NCBI GenBank assembly: GCA_963678705.1
Contig: OY783210.1
Span: 11,967,331-12,031,330, forward strand
DNA from: Panorpa germanica
Taxonomy: Eukaryota > Arthropoda > Insecta > Mecoptera > Panorpidae
Reading direction: 5' to 3'
DNA length: 64,000 nucleotides
The notes below the pieces were generated by a model. That model was not told the DNA's origin. It did no database searches and saw only the letters and a program-made list of their open reading frames with translations. The stretch's first letter is position 1. Every line of letters starts with the position of its first letter. The position numbers and the translations under genes are program-made. Positions 55,201 through 64,000 of the stretch are shown piece by piece.

Positions 55201-57999
55201 AAATATTTAAAATATGTTTTGTCTTTCGTAAATTGAGAGCTATTCGCCTTTTTATTAAAGCGGCAGAATCATTTTGCTTCAACTGTGCAATTGGAACTTT
55301 GATTGTGACTCTAATTTTTTCCAAATCATTGCAAATTCATCTACAATGCTATCTTGCAAAAATATTTTGTTATTGTGTTTTACTTTTCTTTTGATTTATG
55401 AGGTGTATACCTACTAAACGCAGTTATTGTCGGATTGTATTTAAGGTTTATCTAATATAACAAAATTTACCTCTTACATGAAAAATGTTACCGAATATAT
55501 TATCTTTATGATTGCTAGATTCAGGCTTGGGAATGAAGAGTCAGGAAAAAGTGGAAAATGAATTAGGCTTGAAGGAGTTATTGCAAGGGAAGAGGGAAGG
55601 AAGAGAATGGATGACGGAGATAAGGAGAAAGAGAAAAGAGAAGAAGGAGAAACTTTGTTAGCAGAGGAAGTTGGGAGAAACGACAGGAAGAGAAGAAAGT
55701 AGATTGATGGTGGAAGTAAGAAATAGACAGTAGAAAAATTACAGGAAAATTAGTAGGAAAATTACAACGGAAGACGAACATTGAAAAGGAAGAAGAGAAT
55801 TATAAAAAATATAGCAATTATAGCAAATACAATAAAATGTTTTTATACTATTTAAGAATACCATCTTAAAGATTAAAATTCTTAACAATACCTTTTTAAG
55901 AATTAAACTCTTTTAAAATAGCTATAAAATAGGTCGTTTTCAAATGAAATATTACTAGCTTTTGCTTAAATAATATATTAGACGAATGTAAGGTAGCATC
56001 CACGTTTGGTGCTTAGCGGGTAAAGATAAAATTTATATTTACAACTTTAAATTTTAGCGATAATAATTTCTAAAATATGTTTTTCGTGAAGTTAGCAGTC
56101 TTTTCATTGCAGCATGACCACAGACAAATACTCTAAATGTCTGATAACGATCTTCAGTGTACTTTCTTTCACGTGTCAAATTAAACCAATATCACAAAAC
56201 GTGCGCCTACAACTACAAAAGGCAATAAATCTTCATTAGCATCTGTTTAAGCGAAAGTGTCAAAACGCTTATGTAATTTTATCCACTCCTTTAAAACTAC
56301 TAAATAATTATTAAAATATATTAATTAATCTCACTTCGTAAACTCATCAGTAGCAATTTGTACAGCTGTCTTAACACTTTAAAGAACCGATGCGACACCA
56401 AGAGTTAACAGTCCTTAAAAATATCAACGAAAAAATAAATATGAATAATTTTATTAAATTTTCAACCGTGACAAAGATTAATTTTTGACATTTAAGAAGA
56501 AAATTAATTTATTTCTTGGCACATTGGTAATAACTTGTCTAGTCATACACACGTGTTTTCTACGTTAGTACGTAATTTTCTATAATTATAATTTTTATAT
56601 ATTTACTTGTAATAAAATAAATGACGCAGTTAGGTTCATAAATTAAATGAATTAAACAATAATACACCACACGTATGTTCCATTAGCTATGCTCATATTT
56701 ATTTAGCAAACTACCTGAAGTTAGTTACGCTCCCAGTGGGGTGTTTTGGTTTTACCCCCCGTTGTAAGATTATTTCGGGTTTAATTGAAACATTAATTCA
56801 AGTTTAATGTAAATAATAGAGGAAAGCTACATAAATACACTACTCAGTTACGCTCTTGTTAAGTGTGCACAAAGGAAAATAACATAACACGAGAAACCAA
56901 CTTGTGGAGGAAATTAGTAAAAGAAAACGAGGCAGATATTGGCGAAGTATCCTTAACAATATATATCGTTAAATTATTAATAAAATGATTTAAATACCAT
57001 TTCAGTTTAACTATTCTCGAAAAAGCTTGTTTGTTCCGTGAAGTTAACAGTCTTTTCATAGCAGTCATAGTTTATCACCAACTTGGACAAAAGCACCACT
57101 GATTTTTAAAATGGTTATCACTTGTATGTACATTGGATAGAAGAGCATCTTACTGATATTTTTTTGTTTAAATTACGTTGTGAAATTAACAATATTTGTT
57201 TTCGACAATCCCTATTCTGGATAAAGATACCCAATAACTTAAATATAACGGTTCATATTATATTTTATCAATAACCTAGTTTGTTATCGTTTTTTAAGGT
57301 TATGTTTTCATTTGTTACAGTTTTTTTTAGAATTACCGTAACTACATAACTGTATAAAACGACCGTTAAGTTATGGAAATATTTAAATTGAAACTATATT
57401 TAGTCAGAAATGGAACAACACATTAACGGTCACTGTGAATACTCTTCCCATATTGGGAACAATCCGTACATGATTCCCGGTTACTAGATTCTTTAATACT
57501 GTCCCTTAAACAAACTGTACGACATATGGGTCGGTCAATCTAAATGAGTTATAATTAAACACTTACTGACCTCGAAATGAATACTTATGTTTCAAAAACT
57601 AATTCCATTTAATTGAGGTTAAGAATTCGCAATGATAACTGTCAAACTGCTGCAGTGATTTTACATAAACAACTACAGCGGGATTACTTGATAAACAGTT
57701 ACATAACATGGTTTACGTACTTCAGACCGTTGACGTGCGTGTAGTAGATAGATTACACGTGGAAAGATTAATTATATGAAATTTATCAAAATCACTAAAT
57801 TTAATAAACGTGTTTTGCTCATCGGCTGCCAGCCGGTGTTGGGATTGGTTGTTTGATTAAGGATTAATATCTAGCTATATGGGAAACGGTATTGATGTTG
57901 GAAAGTAAATGCGTTTTATTTCTATGGTATCGGAAAGTAAAACGTAATTAATATATTAATGACCCGGTTATTATTACAAACATAAAGTTACTGTTTTGA
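52260..57999. other. Long gene-poor stretch
   Basis: AT-rich. A GA-rich low-complexity tract lies at about 53515-53780 and another purine-rich tract at about 55540-55800. Short similar segments occur at about 56088-56110 and 57037-57065 (GTGAAGTTARCAGTCTTTTC). About 55125-55230 resembles 62640-62745. No splice-supported gene was found. Confidence 0.4.
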
Positions 58000-58740
58000 A
58001 TATATCTTCTTTATTAATAATAAATTTAAATTCTAATGATAACAAATCAAATAATGATATTTTGACATGCAAAATTAAGGAGATGTATTTCAATAAAATG
58101 AATAAGAATAATACCATAAAATTTATGTGGATACCAGGACATTGTGGAATAAGAGGAAATGAAATTGCGGATAAATTGGCAAAGTAATCTATAAATTTGG
58201 AAATTGAGATGAAAGTGAAATTACCTGCATATGAAATTTTTAATATAATCAAAAAATTAAACTTCAATTTGAGAAACCAAGATTTCATTAACAAAAGTCA
58301 AATAAAAGGAAGAGATTATTATATGTTACATCCAAATTTAAGTAAGAAAAGATGGTTTAGAAATGAGTCCCGCAAAATTATATCAACTATAATCAGAATC
58401 AAAAGTATTCATTGTAAAATCACAGCTCACCTGTACAAAATTAAAATTAAATCGGACGATAGATGTCAATGTGGTGAAGAAGGAACTTTGGATCATATTA
58501 TATTTGAATGCATAAATTATTGTTTGGAAAGATCAAAATTCAATAGTGAAATATTAGATGTGATTAAAACTTTTCTTGTTAATACTAAATTTTTGTTAAG
58601 TGATTCAAAATTAATTAGTGAATTATTGAAATATTTAGAAATTTGTAAAAGTGAATTATAAATTATAAAATATATATAAAAAATGTTTGATGGTGGCTAT
58701 GACGAATAAAAGTCAAGGCAAACAAATAAATAAATATAAA
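58000..58740 (+). mobile_element. 5'-truncated non-LTR retrotransposon, RNase H and 3' end (copy 1)
   Basis: Starts within an RNase H domain: the frame containing MWIPGHCGIRGNEIADKLAK stops at a TAA (58185-58187). The next frame, 58197-58661, encodes 154 residues ending in the CCHC-like CQCGEEGTLDHIIFEC motif common after RNase H in R1/I-type LINEs. In the tail-to-tail copy these two parts are one continuous frame, so the TAA (AAG TAA TCT) is a disabling mutation. The 3'UTR contains GATGGTGGCTATGACGAA and ends in an A-rich tail near 58740. Confidence 0.85.
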
Positions 58741-59239
58741 AAAAAAGACTAGATAGAGGAGTATCTGGAACGTCCTACCCTGCCTTTTTCTGTATTATTC
58801 TAGCAACTAAGAAATAAAATTAAAACTAACTCTAAAGCAGTAGGTGGGAATGATACCCACATCAACTATAAATGAAAGGATATTTACTTAATCAGATGGT
58901 CTTTGTAAACCGTTCATCAATTGACTGCGCTGTGCCCTACATCTGCTCAGTGTATTACTCTAGTTAGTGCACTGGCTTTGTGCTAATGCCAACCCTTACA
59001 AACGCTATGACGACGTAAAGATAACCATTAGTTCCGCATCCACAGGCTCCCCTGATAACAGGGGATGCAGACGGCAAGGGTAGCTAAACTGGAGACACGT
59101 GGGCTGAGCTGGAATCCAGCGGTGTAACCAACTCAGATGATGCAAGTCAGAGTTATCTGTCGTACACTGTCAACAATTATCGACTTTCTACGAGTACATT
59201 TAGCTTACTATTTAAATCTTTGTAATTCTGTTTTTGTAA
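58741..59239. other. GC-richer segment between two opposed LINE 3' ends
   Basis: About 500 bp trapped between the A-rich tail of one copy and the T-rich start of the opposed copy. 58960-59160 is less AT-rich than its surroundings (CCACAGGCTCCCCTGATAAC, GGGCTGAGCTGGAATCCAGC). The second phrase is a small hairpin, GCTGGAATCCAGC. No gene is recognised. Confidence 0.4.
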
Positions 59240-60025
59240 TTATATTTATTTACTTATTTGCCTTGACTTTCTTTCGTCATAGCCCCCATCAAACATTTTT
59301 TATACATCTTTTATAATTTATAATTCAATTTTACAAATTTCTAAATATTTCAATAATTCACTTATTAATTTTGAATCACTTAACAAAAATTTAGTATTAA
59401 CAGGAAAAGTTTTAATCACATCTAATATTTCACTATTCAATTTTGATCTTTCCAAACTATAATTTATGCATTTAAATATAATATGATCCAAAGTTCCTTC
59501 TTCACCACATTGACATCTATCGTCAGATTTAATATTAATTTTGTACAGGTGAGCTGGAATTTTGCAATGATTACTTTTGATTCTGATTATAGTTAATATA
59601 ATTTTGCAGGACTCATTTCTAAACCATATTTTCTTACTTAAATTTGGATGTAACATATAATAGTCTCTTCCTTTTAACTGACTTTTGTTAATGAAATCTG
59701 TGTTTCTCAAATTGAAGTTTAATTTTTTGATTATATTAAAAATTTCATATAAAGGTAATTTCACTTTCATCTCAATTTCCAAATTTATTGATTCGTTTGC
59801 CAATTTATCCGCAATTTCGTTTCCTCTTATTCCACAATGTTCTGGTATCCACATAAATTTTATGGTATTATTCTTATTTATTATATTGAAATACATCTCC
59901 TTAATTTTGCATGTCAAAATATCATTATTTGATTTGTTATCATTAGAATTTAAATTTTTTAAAACACTTAAAGAATCCGTTATTGTTATAATTTTATTAT
60001 TGTTGATATTTTCATTAATTTCCAA
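59240..60025 (-). mobile_element. 5'-truncated non-LTR retrotransposon, RNase H and 3' end (copy 2)
   Basis: Minus-strand frame 60025-59318 encodes 235 residues: the RNase H region (ITDSLSVLKNLN, MWIPEHCGIRGNEIADKLAN) runs without interruption into the CQCGEEGTLDHIIFKC domain. GHC has changed to EHC in this copy. The 3'UTR reaches about 59240 with the CATAGCCCCCATCAAACATT block. It lies tail-to-tail with copy 1 and is about 90% similar by eye. Confidence 0.85.
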
Positions 60026-63000
60026 TACTGGTATTTAGTATATATTATATATATTATATATATATATATTAATGCTAAAAATAGTTTATTTAATAATAAC
60101 AAACCTAGAAAATATAAGTCTAGTCCGCAGATCGAACACGAAGGAGTAAGATTTATACACTACACTGTGTGCAGTAAACGTTAGTTGATTCTTCACCCAC
60201 TCCTACAGGTTTGCGATGCCAGTCTATATTACTCATAAACCCGCGAAGTTTTATGCAAAAATTGCATCTGTATGAGAGCATGAAAAGCTGAACTTTAAGT
60301 ATGTAGCAAGAGAAATTCACCCCAAATTAATATGGATCACTGAAGCGTGTTCGTCTTGGGAAGAAAAGGAAGTATGGTGGTCAACCGAACACTGTTCCCC
60401 GTTGGCACGAAGGGTGCAATGTCCACGGATTAACCCTCATTCGCATACTACCACAGCCTCTATCTAAACAGGTTAAATACGAAGGCAACTTCAAGTATAA
60501 ATGCTCTCGCCCACTGTGTCTTCTAAAATCAATTTCCTTTATATTTTATACAAATTTCAATAAACCGCGGTCCGCTCTCTCCAGTACTTTAATAAATTAT
60601 TACGGACGGTGTGGTATGTACCCTCCATATTGAGGTACTACACTTTATAGAAGACAGTATACTAAATATACCCATTGAATATAAATTACTTTATTTAAAG
60701 GGTTTCAATAATATATTTAATATTAAAATCATAAATTATAAATCCCAGTGTGGGCGTGCTCGCGTGGAGATCCCAGTGTTTATGCTTCTGTTTCGACTTG
60801 AAGTATATTTTAAGAGAGATATATTTTGCGCGTTTTCTTATATAAATATTAGTGTTACGAACACTTGAACTTATTCCACAAATAACTTTTAAATATGTGG
60901 TTTTTTAACAAATTATTTTACGAGCTGTGAGAACTTATTATTTAGTTTTAATAGAACTGTATGAATATTTCTTAATTGTTTGTATTGTTTAGTTAATTAA
61001 ACTCAGTTATGTATACCTCAGTTATATACCTATTTCAGGGGGTTCTTAAGGGGGTGTGATGAGTTCAAAAAATTGTTTATTTTTTGCATAAATTTATTCC
61101 TTAACATTTGTATGCTGGTAAAATGATTTTTCAAAATTCGAAGTCGTTATAAAGACACAGTAGTTAAAAGAAGTAGAGCGTTTTTCTGAAAAATGTGTTT
61201 TTCAAAGTTTCCTCCATCATATCTCGAGAAAGGTTTGACCGATTCACTTAAAACTTATAGGATAGACTCAGCACATGTAGACGCACGGAATGAACTAAAA
61301 TCTTCCAAAAATTTCAAGTATTTCTAATTATTTCAAAACGAAAGAGTGAAAAAATGTCATGAAATTTGAAACTTTTTTTTCAGAAGTCTGCCAAAAACCC
61401 AATTTTCAATATTTTCAAAAGATTTTTGTTCATTCCATGCATTTAGGTCTATACATAAAAACTCGGTTTTTTCGTTTCTTTCTGATAAGCCAATTAACCG
61501 AAATCGTGGAGGAAGTCAGCGTCCCTTTTTTTAAGACAGGTGTCTTCAGAGTAGTACAGCATACTACTATGTTCTAATGAAATTTTTTACATGAAATTTG
61601 TTTTACATACTTTTGAAATAGTAACAAATAACTGATAAAAATCTTAATGTTCTATCTTTTCATTGGACGTCAAAAAAATGCTTAAAAACAGGCCTTCACA
61701 CGCACAAAATTATATATTTAGCATATATGCTATACCTATAGTATCATTGCTCTATACAAATATATTTAGTATATAGTTTGCCGCAAAACTGCCAGCGAAC
61801 CAGCTCTTTTTTCTACGTATGGTTATAATTAAATTTAACTGATTACGCCCTTGCATAATCATAAATTTATTAAGCAGTGGTGTACAACCTGTATAAAATT
61901 GTGTATAGAATTTATAATTTATAATATTGCCAGATTTGTACAAATTTAATATTTTTAACAGAATACTTTGACGTTAGGAAAAAATATAAAATCGGTGAAT
62001 GAAAAATCTCGTTGCGGAAAGGTCCACACAAACCAGAGTCGAATAGTCATCTTAATTTAAAATAACTTGTTAATGATTAATGTGTTCTTTGATGACATGG
62101 AACACAAAGATTTTTATCTGTTAAATCCGCTTGTAACTGGTTAACATGCGGTTTTTCTTGGCAGCGTTACTATCTTTTAATTCATCAAATATTGTTGTGA
62201 TTTTTTTTATAAACACATACTCGTACGATAACAGAAGATGTCTTCAGCGAAAATATATGAGTGACGTCATTACACTAATCTTTAATGGCTCGAATAATTA
62301 ATATTTTACAGTTTCTGAATGCTTTGTGGCTTGCAATGACGCGCATCTGTTAATATTAATATTAGAAGGATATGGGTCATTGAATCCCAAGTGACTCAAA
62401 TGAAAAATCATCCTTTTATAAATTTAAATTTTTTAAATGATTTCAACTTATTTGATTTATTAATATATAGTATTTGAAACTATCTCTTTAGGGCAATATT
62501 TATTTTAGTTTCCTCTAAACATAGTTACATTTATTTAAGGTTTTTGTGAGATAACAAAAGTTACCTGCTACATAAACAATTTTTACTAATTTACAACATT
62601 TTGTTACCTATTTTACAACGTATTTGGAAAGAAAATTCTTTTGTGCATTAGCATATTCATAAAACTTCTTAAGAAAACATTTTTAAAGCTAATAAAATAT
62701 TAGGAAGTCCTTTTTATAATTTAAAAGCTTTTTGAATAATTATAAAATAATAAAATACCACACTTTGAGATAAAATTACATGATTAGCAATGTTTTGTGT
62801 TCTGCAGGTTTGTTTTACTTTATATTTACCTTGATAAGGTCATGAAAACAATATTGAGAATACATACACAACATCATAGGTTAATTTATAGCAAAACTGA
62901 TAAAGAATAATCCATAAACATTAACATATTAATATTGTAATCTCATGTAAATGTTAATTAGCGTTGATATAACGGTCCATTAAAGAGATATCCCTGTAAT

Positions 63001-64000
63001 CCGTCATAAATAAAAATGATAACAGATGATAAGAAAGCTCTATAACATTTTAATATTTTTAAAAGCAGGTGGTGGACGCGCCGGATATCGATACTGCAGA
63101 GCTTTTTAACCTTTTTTCTTTCTATTTTAGATTGCTAGCCACTGTCATTTGTATTAATAAATGTGTATTATATTTGGCACGTTATGAATAATAAATCTTT
63201 TGTTGAATTGTTTTGTTTTATTCAAATTACCAGTAACAAGTCAAATCAACGATGTATGAATTATAAATAAGTCATTCAAATGACGTCAATTAAAGAGTCA
63301 GTAACAGTAGTGGGTTAGAATTATTTACCTAGTTATTCGGTAGTTCGGTTCATAAAATCTGAATCAGTTTAAAAGCCATAGTATTTAAAAAAGGAGGAAA
63401 TACAAAATGGAAAAAAGAGAGGAAGTATTACGAAGGAAGAGATAGAGAGGCGGTGGAGAGAGTAAGGCTAAGAGTAAAAGCAAGAGAGGTACAGAATTGA
63501 TAAAGGAAAAAATTATAGAGGTCCAACAAGAAAAGAGGATAAAGCAATGTACAATTCTAGATACAGTGAATTACAGTCGAAGAGAGACCTAGAAAAACAG
63601 GTAGGTAAAGAAAAGAAAATGATCGTGAGGTTTAGACTAAGGAATTAAGAAAGAGGAAGAGGAAGAGAAACTATGTAGGATGCTAAAAATTGGAGCATAT
63701 TAAAGTGAGAGAAAGTGGAAAGTGAAGTATACTTGATAGAGATCTTGCAAGAAGGAAAGAGGGAGTAGAAGCAAACGAAGAGAAATAACTGACAAGAAAG
63801 ATATATAGAGCTAAAATTGTTGTAAAATGGTTTACCATCATACCCATTTTTATTTTAAGATGTTGTATATAAAATTTTATACATATTTTTCATTACAAAC
63901 TTTTTTGTTATAATTTATTGTTATTTATATGTAAAAGTATACGTATCATATATGTGAAATGTTATGTTACTTATACGTTAAATTATCAAAGGTTTCTTTA
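60026..64000. other. Gene-poor right end
   Basis: A TA dinucleotide run lies at about 60036-60072. About 60110-60540 is richer in G+C, with broken frames only. About 62640-62745 resembles 55125-55230. The last 600 bp (63390-63800) is purine-rich on the plus strand. I find no supported gene. Confidence 0.4.

Noticed and set aside
60110-60540. GC-richer segment suspected to be a processed ribosomal-protein pseudogene
   Set aside because: Short basic stretches are readable, but no frame is long enough and none aligns with a ribosomal protein I know.
1-64000. CRISPR arrays, operons, bacterial-type regulatory sites, tRNA or rRNA genes
   Set aside because: None seen. The window is eukaryotic, and no cloverleaf with A and B boxes could be supported by eye.

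Overview
The window looks like one AT-rich stretch of an insect nuclear genome. The evidence is spliced genes with GT-AG introns, tandem UDP-glycosyltransferases, insect-type gustatory receptors ending in the TYhhhhhQF motif, and many short DNA transposons. I could not identify the species. A hymenopteran is a guess from general character only.

Layout. Positions 1-24000 form a chemosensory and detoxification block, all on the minus strand. It holds the first exon of a gustatory receptor (Gr-A), three complete seven-exon UGT genes in head-to-tail tandem (UGT-1, -2, -3), a complete five-exon gustatory receptor (Gr-B), and a second receptor (Gr-C) whose last exon I could not find. A degenerate scrap of receptor exon 1 lies between UGT-2 and UGT-3, so the two families are physically interleaved. 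The UGTs are nearly identical over most of their length. UGT-2 resembles UGT-1 in its 5' part and UGT-3 in its 3' part, which suggests unequal exchange or gene conversion.

Positions 25400-36900 carry housekeeping-type genes: an intronless coiled-coil protein gene (+), an eight-exon THO complex subunit 1 gene (-), and a small MCRIP/FAM195-like gene (+) that starts 481 bp from THOC1 in divergent orientation. The second intron of the MCRIP-like gene holds a young, internally deleted LTR retrotransposon with two 823-bp LTRs, a 4-bp target duplication and one Gag-protease-partial RT ORF.

Positions 37000-64000 are gene-poor and rich in transposons. I find a two-exon gene for an 80-residue basic protein, an intronless SBK-type kinase gene (-), one orphan exon, and fragments of a non-LTR retrotransposon, including a tail-to-tail pair. 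Well-bounded DNA elements are present: a hAT-type element with an 8-bp duplication, two Harbinger-like MITEs with TTA/TAA duplications, a TA-flanked MITE, two dispersed MITE families (here A and B) and a Helitron-like terminus. Two nested insertions can be proved inside the window because other copies of family A keep the empty site.

All exon structures were inferred by eye from splice signals, reading phase and paralogue comparison. Exon lengths and phases are mutually consistent in the three UGTs, Gr-B and THOC1. No wholly new system is claimed. The strongest unusual observations are the mosaic UGT array, the Gag/RT combination of the LTR element and the 80-residue basic protein.
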